From positions 56,551 to 120,550 of the forward strand of contig NZ_BOOK01000017.1 of the NCBI RefSeq assembly GCF_016863195.1: a stretch of 64,000 nucleotides of DNA, read 5' to 3'. Every line of letters starts with the position of its first letter. The first letter of the stretch is position 1. Shown piece after piece: positions 37,503 to 45,744 of this stretch. Position numbers and translations under genes: made by a program. The notes under the pieces were generated by a model that was given only the letters and a program-made list of their open reading frames with translations, made no database searches and had not been told where the DNA came from. The DNA is from Paraplanobispora takensis (GTDB taxonomy: Bacteria > Actinomycetota > Actinomycetes > Streptosporangiales > Streptosporangiaceae).

Positions 37503-37546
37503 CCAGGTTAGGTATAGCTAAGCTAAATAAGGCTTACCTAACCTGG
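37503..37546. promoter_or_regulatory. Double iron box (IdeR/DmdR type) in a 12-bp dyad
   Basis: TTAGGTATAGCTAAGCTAA (37508-37526) matches the 19-base IdeR/DmdR consensus TTAGGTTAGGCTAACCTAA at 15 positions, and CTAAATAAGGCTTACCTAA (37523-37541) at 14. They overlap. A perfect 12-base inverted repeat, CCAGGTTAGGTA (37503-37514) and TACCTAACCTGG (37535-37546), frames both. It lies between the divergent permease operon and the binding-protein gene. Confidence 0.85.
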
Positions 37547-37562
37547 TTGAAAGGATCTCCTG

Positions 37563-38570
37563 ATGAGAGCGTTGCGTGCCCTGTCCGTGGGTGTGGCGAC
37601 AGCCGTACTCTCCCTCGGTCTGGCCGCGTGCGGGTCGGGTGACACCTCCGGCACCGCCGCCGGCAGCGCCTCTCCGGCCCCGGCGGGCAGCGCCGGCACG
37701 TCGTACCCGCGCACGGTGAAGCACGCCATGGGCGAGACGCGGATCCCGGCTCAGCCCAAGCGGGTCGTCGCCCTCGACCAGAGCTTCGTCGACGCGGTGC
37801 TGACGCTGGACACCGAGGTCGTCGGCTACACCGTCTACCGGGGGATCGACGAGAAGCTCCCCGACTATCTGGCCCCGGTCATGGACCAGGCGCAGAACAT
37901 CAAGGTGGTCGGCACGCTGGAGGCGCCGAGCCTGGAGCAGATCATCGCGCTCAAGCCCGACCTGATCGTCTCGGCCAAGGTCCGCCACGAGGCGCTGTAC
38001 GACAAGCTCGCCCAGATCGCGCCGACGGTGTTCAGCGAGACCACCGGCGCCATCTGGAAGGACAACCTCCGGCTGATGGGGCAGTCCCTGGGCAAGGAGG
38101 AGCTCGCCGAGGAGAGGATCAAGGCCTACGAGGAGCGCGCCGCCAAGATCGGCGAGTCCATCAAGGCCAAGCAGGGCGAGATGCCCACGGTCTCCGTCGC
38201 GCGCTTCACCAGCGAGCCGACCGTCCGCCTGTACGTGGAGAACTCCTACTCCGGCCTGGTGCTCAAGGACGTCGGCTTCCCGCGCCCCGAGGGACAGCCG
38301 AGCACCACTGAGACGATCATGGTGCCGATCAGCGAGGAGAACATCCCGCAGCTCGACGCCGACCACATCTTCGTCGTCTCCTATCCCGAGCCGGAGATCG
38401 AGGCCGTCCAGAAGCGGTTCCAGTCCAACCCGCTCTGGGGCAAGCTCAAGGGTGAGCAGCACGTGGTCGACGACGTCACCTGGATGAGCGCCGTCGGCAT
38501 CCAGGGCGCCCACGTCATGCTCGACGACCTGGCGAAGATGTTCGAGGTGGACCCGGCCGAGGCCTCCTGA
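37563..38570 (+). CDS. Iron-siderophore substrate-binding lipoprotein
   Basis: A 335-residue FepB/FecB-type binding protein. The signal peptide (RALSVGVATAVLSLGLAAC) ends in lipobox LAAC, giving a membrane-anchored lipoprotein on the outer face. The PBP fold is visible in PKRVVALDQSFVDAVLTLD, VGTLEAPSLEQIIALKPDLI and the C-terminal DDVTWMSAVGIQGAHVML. AAGGA lies about nine bases before the ATG. It is divergent from the permease/ATPase operon and shares iron boxes with it. A terminator follows. Confidence 0.95.
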   Translation: MRALRALSVGVATAVLSLGLAACGSGDTSGTAAGSASPAPAGSAGTSYPRTVKHAMGETRIPAQPKRVVALDQSFVDAVLTLDTEVVGYTVYRGIDEKLPDYLAPVMDQAQNIKVVGTLEAPSLEQIIALKPDLIVSAKVRHEALYDKLAQIAPTVFSETTGAIWKDNLRLMGQSLGKEELAEERIKAYEERAAKIGESIKAKQGEMPTVSVARFTSEPTVRLYVENSYSGLVLKDVGFPRPEGQPSTTETIMVPISEENIPQLDADHIFVVSYPEPEIEAVQKRFQSNPLWGKLKGEQHVVDDVTWMSAVGIQGAHVMLDDLAKMFEVDPAEAS

Positions 38571-38599
38571 CCTCAGGGTCCGGCCCGCCGGACGACTCC

Positions 38600-38642
38600 C
38601 CGCCGAGCCCGGCGTCCCGCGATGGGGCGCCGGGCTCGGCGG
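38600..38642. terminator. Bidirectional terminator
   Basis: A 19-base-pair stem with one T-G pair (38600-38618 with 38624-38642) and loop GCGAT separates the convergent binding-protein and cysteine desulfhydrase genes. Confidence 0.85.
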
Positions 38643-38657
38643 CGTCACGGCGGAGCG

Positions 38658-39734
38658 TCACGGGCCGGTGAGGAAGCTGCGGAACTCCTCCAGGTGGGGG
38701 CCGATGTCGAGGCCGCGCTCGGCCAGCCAGGCGTCGTCGTCGTAGGTGCAGCTGTAGCGCTCGCCGCCGTCGCAGATCAGCGTCACCACGCTGCCCTGCT
38801 CACCGGCCTCGCGCATCTCCCCGATGAGCTGTACGGCCGCCGCCACGTTGGTGCCGGTGGAGCCGCCGACGTGGCGCCCGGTGACCTCGCGGACCCAGCG
38901 CATCGCGGCGATGGATCGGGCGTCGGGCACTTGGATCATGCGGTCGATCACGCTCGGCAGGAAGGACGGCTCGACCCGGGGACGGCCGATGCCCTCGATC
39001 CTGGAGCCGGGGGCGGTGACGGCGTCGTCGCCGGAGGTCCACGACGGGTAGAAGGCCGAGCCCTCGGGGTCCACCACGGCCAGCCGGGTGGGGTGGCGGC
39101 GATAGCGGATGTAGCGCCCGATCGTGGACGAGGTGCCGCCGGTGCCCGCGCCGACCACGATCCAGGCGGGCTCGGGGTGGGGCTCCATCGCCATCTGGCT
39201 GAAGATGCTCTCGGCGATGTTGTTGTTGCCGCGCCAGTCGGTGGCCCGCTCCGCGTAGGTGAACTGGTCCATGAAGTGCCCGCCGGTCTCGGCGGCCAGC
39301 CGCCGGGACTCGGCGTAGATCGCCCCGGGGTCGTCCACCAGATGGCACTTGCCCCCGTAGAACTCGATCAGGGCGATCTTCTCGGGCGAGGTCGAGGCCG
39401 GCATCACCGCGATGAACGGCAGTCCGAGCAGGCGGGCGAAGTACGCCTCGCTCACCGCGGTCGACCCGCTGGAGGCCTCCACCACCGTGGTCGAGGGGCC
39501 GATCCACCCGTTCGCCAGGCCGTACAGAAAAAGCGAGCGTGCCAGACGGTGCTTGAGTGAACCGGTGGGATGGACGGACTCGTCTTTCAGATAGAGGTTT
39601 ACTCCCCAGTGCCCGGGAAGCGGAAAGACGTGGAGATGGGTGTCACAGCTACGGTTGGCGTCGGCCTCGACCCGGCGGATGGCCTCGGCCGTCCAGTCCC
39701 GGGTCGCGAAGTCGTATCTATCCAGGTGGCGCAT
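38658..39734 (-). CDS. cds1: PLP-dependent cysteine synthase-family protein (Cds1-type cysteine desulfhydrase)
   Basis: A 358-residue fold-type II PLP enzyme related to cysteine synthase. The PLP lysine is K61 in [13 protein letters not shown], the substrate loop is [13 protein letters not shown], and the phosphate loop [14 protein letters not shown]. Its N-terminus and size match the actinobacterial Cds1 group (Mycobacterium Rv3684), which degrades cysteine to sulfide, pyruvate and ammonia. I chose ATG 39734; the frame is open to 39854. A candidate -10 (TATCCT, 39773-39768) and a small hairpin in the leader (39746-39763) support the shorter form. Desulfhydrase activity is inferred from the family. 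Confidence 0.85.
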   Translation of the reverse strand: MRHLDRYDFATRDWTAEAIRRVEADANRSCDTHLHVFPLPGHWGVNLYLKDESVHPTGSLKHRLARSLFLYGLANGWIGPSTTVVEASSGSTAVSEAYFARLLGLPFIAVMPASTSPEKIALIEFYGGKCHLVDDPGAIYAESRRLAAETGGHFMDQFTYAERATDWRGNNNIAESIFSQMAMEPHPEPAWIVVGAGTGGTSSTIGRYIRYRRHPTRLAVVDPEGSAFYPSWTSGDDAVTAPGSRIEGIGRPRVEPSFLPSVIDRMIQVPDARSIAAMRWVREVTGRHVGGSTGTNVAAAVQLIGEMREAGEQGSVVTLICDGGERYSCTYDDDAWLAERGLDIGPHLEEFRSFLTGP

Positions 39735-40000
39735 GTCGTCAAAAGTAGCCCTAGCTGGGGCTATGTGAGGATAGACACAATCTCTAGGAAATCGAGCGAA
39801 GGATGTTACCCTATTGAGATTCGACCGCCTGTAGAGCGTGCCGCATCCGCTCACGGAACGGTCACAGATGGACCTCTTGTCCGGACGGAACTCTTAACGA
39901 CTCCCTTACGGAGCCGATGGGAGCATCGGCAAGGCTGCCGGGAAGGGTGCATCGCACCCGAGCCGTGCGGCATCGGGGGAAAGGTACCTAGGGGGATGAG

Positions 40001-40597
40001 ATGATCTCGATGAGCGAGGAGCAGCGGCAGGACTGGTTCGAGCGCGACGTCGTGCCCGTGACCGGTCAGCTCTACGCGTCCGCGATGCGTCTGACCCGCA
40101 ACTCCGCCGATGCCGAGGATCTCGTGCAGGAGACGGTCACCAAGGCGTTCACCTCGTATCACCAGTTCCGTGAGGGCACGAACCTCAAGGCGTGGCTGCA
40201 CCGGATCCTGACCAACAACTTCATCAACGAGTACCGCAAGAAGCAGCGCTCGCCCAAGCTCTCGGCCGCCGAGGACATCGAGGACTGGCAGCTCGCCGCG
40301 GCCGAGTCCCACACCTCCACCGGGCTCAAGTCCGCCGAGACCGAGGCGCTGGAGCAGCTGCCCGACACCGTCGTGATGAACGCGCTGCGCTCGCTGCCCC
40401 AGGAGTTCCGGGTGGCGGTCTACCTCGCCGACGTCGAGGGGTTCGCCTACAAGGAGATCGCCGAGCGGATGGGCACCCCCATCGGCACGGTCATGTCCCG
40501 CCTGCACCGCGGCCGCCGCCAGCTGCGGATCATGCTGGAGGACTACGCCCGCGAGGAGGGCGCCCTCCGGCTGCCCGAGCAGCGCCAGGCCGCCTAG
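40001..40597 (+). CDS. SigR-like ECF sigma factor without adjacent anti-sigma gene
   Basis: A 198-residue group IV sigma factor. Region 2 (about residues 20-90) includes [20 protein letters not shown] and [17 protein letters not shown]; region 4 (about 130-185) includes [19 protein letters not shown] and [15 protein letters not shown]. The sequence [20 protein letters not shown] is diagnostic of the SigR/SigH thiol-oxidative-stress group. In Streptomyces and Mycobacterium sigR/sigH is followed by its zinc anti-sigma gene (rsrA/rshA). Here the next gene is on the other strand and unrelated, so the partner is missing. The ATG at 40001 follows GGGGGATGAG. The 266-base upstream region is relatively AT-rich. 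Confidence 0.92.
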   Translation: MISMSEEQRQDWFERDVVPVTGQLYASAMRLTRNSADAEDLVQETVTKAFTSYHQFREGTNLKAWLHRILTNNFINEYRKKQRSPKLSAAEDIEDWQLAAAESHTSTGLKSAETEALEQLPDTVVMNALRSLPQEFRVAVYLADVEGFAYKEIAERMGTPIGTVMSRLHRGRRQLRIMLEDYAREEGALRLPEQRQAA

Positions 40598-40629
40598 CGG
40601 AGGCCGGGCGGCGCCGGGCGGGGGACGGG

Positions 40630-41568
40630 TCAGCGCAGGGACATGCGCAGGCGGATCCGTACCAGCCCGGGCGAGCTGCGTATCTCCACCCGGTCGCAGA
40701 GCTGCCGGCTGATCCACAGCCCGTAGCCGCTCTGGGACTCCGGCTCCGGCGGGCCGTACCCCGCCAGAGGGTCGTCCAGGCCCCCGCCGGGGTCGGCGAT
40801 CTCGCACACGAGCTCGTCCCCCTCCACCCACAGGGCGGCTCGCCCGTGCCCGGCGCCGTGCTCCACGCTGTTGGCCGCGATCTCCGAGACGCTCAGCACC
40901 AGCGAGGCGGCCGGCTCGTGGTCCAGCCCGGCCCGCCGCGCCTGGGCCGCCACGACCGCGCGCAGGTGCGCCAGGTTCTCCGGGACGAAGGAGACGGCGG
41001 TCGCGGATCCGGGCGGGTCGTCGAAGGGCAGCTCGTCGTCCGGGAGCCTGAACCGCTCGGGCGGCACGTACAGGCCGCTGGGCTCGACTCCGCCGGCGTC
41101 CAGATAGCGGGGATGCACGCGCAGGAGGTCGCCGGGCGCCGCCTCCCTCTCGTAGAGGCACCAGAGGGCCACCGGCAGCCGGGCGAGCACGGCGTTGATC
41201 GCCGACTCGTAGCGGATCCACTCGCGCGCCTCGGCGTCGGTCCTGCCCGCCCAGTACACCTCGCCGACGATCAGGGACGGCCTCCGCTCGCTCACGTAGT
41301 CGTGGTAGGCGGAGAGCGTGCGCATGGGGTGGCCGTACCACCGGTGGGACGGCCGGCGGTCCACCCGCCGCGCGTCCTCGCCCAGGGTGTCGGTCAGCAG
41401 GTCGAGTTTGCGCTCGCACGTGACGACCAGGACCCGCTGCCCGTCACGCAGCCCCCCCACGACGAGATCCGGGATCCGGTGGAGGAACTCCTCATCGGAG
41501 CCGTACGCGACAGCGGTGTGCGCGAACGGCCCGGAGTCGAGAGGGGCCCGCTCGGGCTGCACGGGCAT
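40630..41568 (-). CDS. MEDS-domain and HATPase regulator
   Basis: A 312-residue protein with an N-terminal MEDS (DcmR-like sensory) domain (about residues 15-170: HTAVAYGSDEEFLHRIPDLV, GQRVLVVTCERKLDLL) and a C-terminal RsbW-type ATP-binding domain (VLSVSEIAANSVEHGAGHGR, with the Asn of the N-box, CEIADPGGGLDDPLAGYGPP and GYGLWISRQLCDRVEI). This combination is common in actinomycete anti-sigma or switch-kinase proteins. It converges on the SigR-like gene (32-base gap), but RsbW-type proteins normally bind SigB-class factors. I chose ATG 41568. A CAAGCGCTTG palindrome lies 9 bases upstream of it (41578-41587). Confidence 0.85.
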   Translation of the reverse strand: MPVQPERAPLDSGPFAHTAVAYGSDEEFLHRIPDLVVGGLRDGQRVLVVTCERKLDLLTDTLGEDARRVDRRPSHRWYGHPMRTLSAYHDYVSERRPSLIVGEVYWAGRTDAEAREWIRYESAINAVLARLPVALWCLYEREAAPGDLLRVHPRYLDAGGVEPSGLYVPPERFRLPDDELPFDDPPGSATAVSFVPENLAHLRAVVAAQARRAGLDHEPAASLVLSVSEIAANSVEHGAGHGRAALWVEGDELVCEIADPGGGLDDPLAGYGPPEPESQSGYGLWISRQLCDRVEIRSSPGLVRIRLRMSLR

Positions 41569-41661
41569 GACCGTAGCAAGCGCTTGGCCCCAACACAACA
41601 AGGTCAGATGCGCAATGAGGCCGGCGGCACGGTGAGATCGGCGATCGGCGGCACGGCGGGA

Positions 41662-42501
41662 TCAGCTCGCGGCGATCAGCGCGACCGCGGCGAGGGTGAC
41701 CCCGATCCCGGTCGCCTGGACGGCGTTCAGCCGCTCCTTCAGCACATACCGGGCCAGCAGCAGGGTGCTCGCCGGGTAGAGCGAGACCAGGACGCCGACC
41801 AGCGTGAGCATGCCGCGCTCCTGGGCCAGGACGAACAGGACGTTGGCCACCATGTCCAGCACCCCGGCCACGACGATGACCCCCAGCGCCCCGGCGCCGG
41901 GCCGCAGCGAGCGCCCGGTGGCCACGGCCAGGGCGGCGATGAGCAGGACCGAGGCGAGCCGCGCGCCGAACAGCGGCCACATGCCGCCGCCCTCCGGGGC
42001 CTGGGAGAGCAGGATGAAGAACCCGCCGAAGCCGGCCCCCGCGGCGAGCGCGCTCAGTGTCGCGGCGCGGTCCCGGACGGCCGCGGCCGGGGAGGAGTCC
42101 CGGCTGACCAGCACCACCGCCAGCAGCGCCAGCACGACGCCGCCCAGCGCCATCGGCTCCGGGCGCTCACCGGTGGCCAGCCCGAACAGCACCGGCAGCG
42201 CCGCGGAGGTGGTGGCGGTGACCGGCGCCACCACCGACATCACCCCCGTGGCCAGGGCCCGGTAGAACAGCACCAGGGCCACGCCCCCGGAGACGCCGGC
42301 GGCCATGCCCCAGGCCAGCCCCTCGGCGGTGGGCGCCCCGGGCAGGAACGGCAGCAACCCTGCGACCAGCGCGAGACCGGCCAGCTGGGAGAGCACCACC
42401 ACGGCCATCACCTGCGACCGCCGGGTGGCCAGCCCGCCGAAGAAGTCCGCCGTGCCGTACACCAGTGCACAGGCCGTCGCCAGCACCACCGCAGTCATCA
42501 T
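41662..42501 (-). CDS. EamA-family DMT transporter
   Basis: A 279-residue exporter with ten membrane helices in two repeats of five (drug/metabolite transporter superfamily). The N-terminal pattern ATACALVYGTADFFGGLATR and the C-terminal NVLFVLAQERGMLTLVGVLV with VLKERLNAVQATGIG are typical of EamA proteins. GAGGTGG precedes the start. It is divergent from an XRE-cupin regulator with repeated operator-like motifs between, so it is probably its target. Amino-acid or metabolite efflux is inferred. Confidence 0.9.
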   Translation of the reverse strand: MMTAVVLATACALVYGTADFFGGLATRRSQVMAVVVLSQLAGLALVAGLLPFLPGAPTAEGLAWGMAAGVSGGVALVLFYRALATGVMSVVAPVTATTSAALPVLFGLATGERPEPMALGGVVLALLAVVLVSRDSSPAAAVRDRAATLSALAAGAGFGGFFILLSQAPEGGGMWPLFGARLASVLLIAALAVATGRSLRPGAGALGVIVVAGVLDMVANVLFVLAQERGMLTLVGVLVSLYPASTLLLARYVLKERLNAVQATGIGVTLAAVALIAAS

Positions 42502-42517
42502 CCACCTCAGTTCATCA

Positions 42518-42583
42518 GAGTGAACTATTAGTACAACACATGGAGTGCACTACAGTGCAAATCGAGTTCACTAGACTGCACTC
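42518..42583. promoter_or_regulatory. Three operator-like repeats between EamA and XRE genes
   Basis: GAGTGAACTATTAGTAC (42518), GAGTGCACTACAGTGCA (42543) and GAGTTCACTAGACTGCA (42564) share GAGTNNACTA and lie 25 and 21 bases apart. TAGACT (42572-42577) is a -10-like hexamer six bases before the XRE ATG, which has no Shine-Dalgarno, suggesting a leaderless mRNA. Repression by the XRE-cupin protein is inferred. Confidence 0.6.
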
Positions 42584-43159
42584 ATGGACCCCGAGACGAT
42601 CACCGCCGCGATCGCCAACAACGTCCGGGCGCAGCGCGCCCACCGGCAGATGACGCTCGACGAGCTCGCCGCGCGGTCGGGGGTGAGCCGGGGCATGCTG
42701 GTCCAGGTCGAGCAGGGCAGGACCAACCCCAGCATCAACACGCTCACCCGCATCGCCGACGCCCTCGGCGTGACGGTCGCGCGGATGGTCGAGGTCTCCG
42801 ACACGCCCGTGGTGCGGGTGGTGAACGCCGCCGACGTGGTCACCTTCCCGCACGGGGAGGCGAGTACGGCGCGCCTGCTGGTCGGCACCGACGCCCCCGC
42901 CATCCTGGAGCTGTGGGACTGGTGCCTGGCCCCCGGCGAGCACCACGACGGCGACGCCCATCCGCCGGGCACCCGCGAGATGCTGACCGTCCTCGCGGGG
43001 GAGCTGACCCTCACGGTGTACGGCAGGAGCCACGTGATCGGGACCGACGGGGCCGTCCTGTTCAGCGCCGACCGCCCGCACCGGTACGCCAACGAGGGGG
43101 AGACCCCTCTCAGGTTCGTGATGGTCGTCACCGAGCCGAGGGAGACGCCCGATCACTGA
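42584..43159 (+). CDS. XRE-family regulator with cupin domain
   Basis: A 191-residue regulator with an XRE helix-turn-helix (residues 5-65: MTLDELAARSGVSRGMLVQV, QGRTNPSINTLTRIADALGV) fused to a cupin sensor (residues 110-185: GEHHDGDAHPPGTREMLTVL, ADRPHRYANEGETPLRFV). This architecture typically represses a divergent transporter or catabolic gene. The divergent EamA transporter and three shared motifs fit. The ATG at 42584 lies directly after a -10-like element, so translation is probably leaderless. Confidence 0.93.
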   Translation: MDPETITAAIANNVRAQRAHRQMTLDELAARSGVSRGMLVQVEQGRTNPSINTLTRIADALGVTVARMVEVSDTPVVRVVNAADVVTFPHGEASTARLLVGTDAPAILELWDWCLAPGEHHDGDAHPPGTREMLTVLAGELTLTVYGRSHVIGTDGAVLFSADRPHRYANEGETPLRFVMVVTEPRETPDH

Positions 43160-43365
43160 TCCCGTCCGGCGATCTACGAAACGGGTGCTACAAAAACGAC
43201 ATTTGGGTATATAACCCGAGGTTATGTGGTCCGGCTGGCGCGTTGATACGCCGGATCGCACTCTGACATCTCCACCATGGTGGGAGGATCCGGTCCCGGT
43301 TCTGCGGGGGGACGTGGCCGGAAAGTCATCCATGCGTGCCCCCCGCTCTGCTTTCGGGGGGAAGT

Positions 43366-44160
43366 GTGCGGGTGTGGGTCATGCCGATGGCGTTCCTCAT
43401 CGGGTTCACGGGCCTTGCCGGTCCTCCGGCCGACCCTCCCGGCGGCCCCGGCGCGCCGGCGGGGGAGGCCGCGTCGGCCGGCGAGTTCGTCGCCGTCCTG
43501 CCGCAGCGGCCGGAGCCGCCCGAGCTGCCCACCCCGCCCCCGGAGCGCGCGACGGACTGCGGGAAGACCAGGTGCGTGGCGCTGACCTTCGACGACGGCC
43601 CGGGCGAGCACACCGGCGCCCTGCTCGACACGCTCGCCGCGCACCGGGCCAGGGCGACCTTCTTCGTGCTCGGCGGGATGGTCGAGCAGAACGGCGGTGA
43701 GGACCTGCGCAGGATGGTGGCCGAGGGGCACGAGCTGGGCAACCACGGCTGGAGCCACGCCGCGCTCACCGGCCTGTCGAGGGCCGGCATCCGATCCGAG
43801 CTGCGCCGTACCCAGGAGATCGTGGAGCGGGAGACCGGGGTGAGGATGGCCCTCATGCGCCCGCCGTACGGGGCCACCGACGGGCGCGTGGCCGCGGAGA
43901 GCCGCAGTCAGGAGCTCGCCCAGATCCTGTGGAGCCTGGACACCATGGACTGGCGCGACCGTGACGCCGCGGTCGTGAGCCGCCGTGCCGCCAGGGCCAC
44001 GCCCGGATCCATCGTGCTCATGCACGACATCCACCCCACGACGGTCAAGGCGGTCCCGAAGCTGCTGGAGAACCTCGCGGGCAAGGACTTCACGTTCGTG
44101 ACGCTGTCGGAGCTGTACGGCGGGGCGCCGTCGCCGGGCAGGCGTTACAGCCGGCGCTGA
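43366..44160 (+). CDS. Secreted polysaccharide deacetylase
   Basis: A 264-residue NodB-domain enzyme. A hydrophobic N-terminus (RVWVMPMAFLIGFTGLAG) acts as a signal peptide, then a Pro-rich spacer and the catalytic domain. All five motifs are present: LTFDDGPGEHT, NHGWSHAAL, RPPYGATD, WSLDTMDWRD and LMHDIHPTT. It probably removes acetyl groups from peptidoglycan or another N-acetylglucosamine polymer. I chose the GTG at 43366 because of GGGGGGAA just upstream; a GTG at 43336 is in frame. The last codons and stop are duplicated in a tandem repeat of about 31 bases. Confidence 0.92.
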   Translation: MRVWVMPMAFLIGFTGLAGPPADPPGGPGAPAGEAASAGEFVAVLPQRPEPPELPTPPPERATDCGKTRCVALTFDDGPGEHTGALLDTLAAHRARATFFVLGGMVEQNGGEDLRRMVAEGHELGNHGWSHAALTGLSRAGIRSELRRTQEIVERETGVRMALMRPPYGATDGRVAAESRSQELAQILWSLDTMDWRDRDAAVVSRRAARATPGSIVLMHDIHPTTVKAVPKLLENLAGKDFTFVTLSELYGGAPSPGRRYSRR

Positions 44161-44201
44161 TCCCGCCGGGCAGGCGTTACGGCCGGTGCCGATCCCGCGG
44201 G
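44139..44201. repeat. Tandem duplication over the deacetylase stop codon
   Basis: CCGGGCAGGCGTTACAGCCG... (from 44137) is followed by a diverged copy CCGGGCAGGCGTTACGGCCG... (from 44167), each ending in GATCCCG. The duplication includes the stop codon. Confidence 0.6.
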
Positions 44202-44274
44202 GCCGTACCGCCCGGCGGGCGCCGCGGACCGGCGGTTCCGGAAACTGTCGGTGGCCGGTGGCACGATGAGCCGC

Positions 44275-44910
44275 ATGAGCTTCAGCGGTTTCCCCGACGA
44301 CGCCTTCGTCTTCTACGAGGGTCTGGAGGCGGACAACTCCAAGACCTACTGGACCCGCCACAAGCGGGTCTACGAGGAGGCGGTGAAGACGCCGATGATC
44401 GCGCTGGGGGAGGAGCTGGAGGCCGAGTTCGGCCGCGCGCACCTGTTCCGGCCCAACCGCGACGTGCGCTTCGCCAAGGACAAGTCGCCCTACAAGACCC
44501 ACCAGGGGGCCTATGTCCCGACCGCCGAGGCCGTCGGTTACTACGTCCAGCTCGACGCCGAGGGTCTCTATGTCGGGGCGGGCCTCTACGCGGCCGACGG
44601 CGAGCGGCTCGCCCGCTTCCGTGAGGCGGTCGACGAGGAGATCAGCGGCGTCCCGCTGGAGAAGATCGTGACCGAGGTCCGGATCGCGGGCTACGAGATC
44701 GGAGGCGACCGCCTCAAGACCCGCCCGCGCGGCGTCCCCGAGGACCACCCCCGTCTAGACCTGCTCCGCCACCGGTCGCTGCACGCGAGCCGCCGCTTCG
44801 AGCCCGGAGCCTGGATCCACACCCCCGAGGTCGTCGCCCGCGTCCGGACGATCTGGCGCGACCTGGTCCCGCTCGTGGAGTGGCTCACCACCCACCTGCC
44901 GGCCGACTGA
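44275..44910 (+). CDS. DUF2461 protein (TIGR02453)
   Basis: A 211-residue cytoplasmic protein of the DUF2461/TIGR02453 family. It starts MSFSGFPDDAFVFYEGLEAD and contains the conserved NSKTYWTRHKRVYEE, FRPNRDVRFAKDKSPYKTHQ and GAGLYAADGERLARFREAV. Biochemical function is unknown in the family. I chose ATG 44275; in-frame ATG 44266 and GTG 44251 are possible. The 222-base gap after it holds no gene but has repeated GGAGCGATCGGCGG motifs (around 45017 and 45053). Confidence 0.93.
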   Translation: MSFSGFPDDAFVFYEGLEADNSKTYWTRHKRVYEEAVKTPMIALGEELEAEFGRAHLFRPNRDVRFAKDKSPYKTHQGAYVPTAEAVGYYVQLDAEGLYVGAGLYAADGERLARFREAVDEEISGVPLEKIVTEVRIAGYEIGGDRLKTRPRGVPEDHPRLDLLRHRSLHASRRFEPGAWIHTPEVVARVRTIWRDLVPLVEWLTTHLPAD

Positions 44911-45132
44911 CCCGGCGCTCCCACCCACGGCGGACCCTTCCCCGGCCCGCCGCGGGGCGGAGTCCTCCGGCGCGGGAGGCCGCGCCGGGGGTCTCCAGGT
45001 GCGGGCCGCGCCGGTGGCGGAGCGATCGGCGGGCGAGACCGCGTCGTCGGGTGGAGCGATCGGCGGCCGGAATGATCGGCCGACAGGGCGCCGGGGCTCC
45101 TCATCGGCGCCCGCGGGGCGCATCATGGTGGG

Positions 45133-45546
45133 GTGACGCTACAGCCCTCCGACGGTGACGAGATCCTGCGTGACAACTTCGCCCCCTGGGTGCAGGACCT
45201 CGGCCTGCTGGTCGAGGAACTGGGCGAGCGCCATGCCGTCCTGCGTCTTCCCTGGTCCGACCGGCTGGCCAGAGAGGGCGGCGGAATGTCCGGTCAGGCG
45301 ATGATGGCCGCCGCCGACACCGCCACGGTGATCGCGATCTCCGCGGCCCGGGGCGGCTTCGTCCCGATGACCACCGTCCAGCAGTCCACGACGTTCCAGC
45401 GCCCGATCGTCGGCAAGGACGTCCTCGTCGAGGCGCACGTGACCAAGCTCGGCCGCAGCCTCGCCTTCGCCTCGATCACCCTCACCGCCGACGGCGACCC
45501 CTCGCCCGCCGCCCAGGCGGCCACGGTCTACGCGATCCTCGGCTGA
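45133..45546 (+). CDS. PaaI-type hotdog thioesterase
   Basis: A 137-residue hotdog-fold thioesterase. Core features are LRLPWSDRLAREGGGMSGQA, AAADTATVIAISAARGG and TTVQQSTTFQRPIVGKDVLV with VTKLGRSLAFASITLT. It probably hydrolyses an acyl-CoA, as PaaI/4HBT relatives do; the substrate is unknown. The start is GTG 45133. It converges on sodC across 198 bases. Confidence 0.85.
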   Translation: MTLQPSDGDEILRDNFAPWVQDLGLLVEELGERHAVLRLPWSDRLAREGGGMSGQAMMAAADTATVIAISAARGGFVPMTTVQQSTTFQRPIVGKDVLVEAHVTKLGRSLAFASITLTADGDPSPAAQAATVYAILG

Positions 45547-45554
45547 ACCCGCCC

Positions 45555-45700
45555 GCACCGAGGCGGCCGCCGTCCGCCCAGGCCGGCGTCCGCCCAAGCT
45601 GCTGTCCGCCCAGGGCCGATGCCGGGCCGGGCGTCGCCGTCCGCGCCGAGACCGCCGGCGTCCGCCCAGGCCGGTATCCGGCCGGGGTCGGCGCCCGGCT
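45555..45700. repeat. GTCCGCCCA-rich intergenic repeats
   Basis: The 198-base gap between the thioesterase and sodC contains four copies of GTCCGCCCA followed by AGG/AGC/GG, and a duplicated GGTCGGCGCCCGGC block (near 45687 and 45723). No gene is seen. Confidence 0.5.
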
Positions 45701-45744
45701 GGGCGTCGCTGTCCGGTGGCGGGGTCGGCGCCCGGCGGCGGGGA

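Noticed and set aside
39570..40004. A 144-codon plus-strand frame before the sigma factor gene
   Set aside because: Overlaps the start of the cysteine desulfhydrase gene antisense and lacks codon bias.
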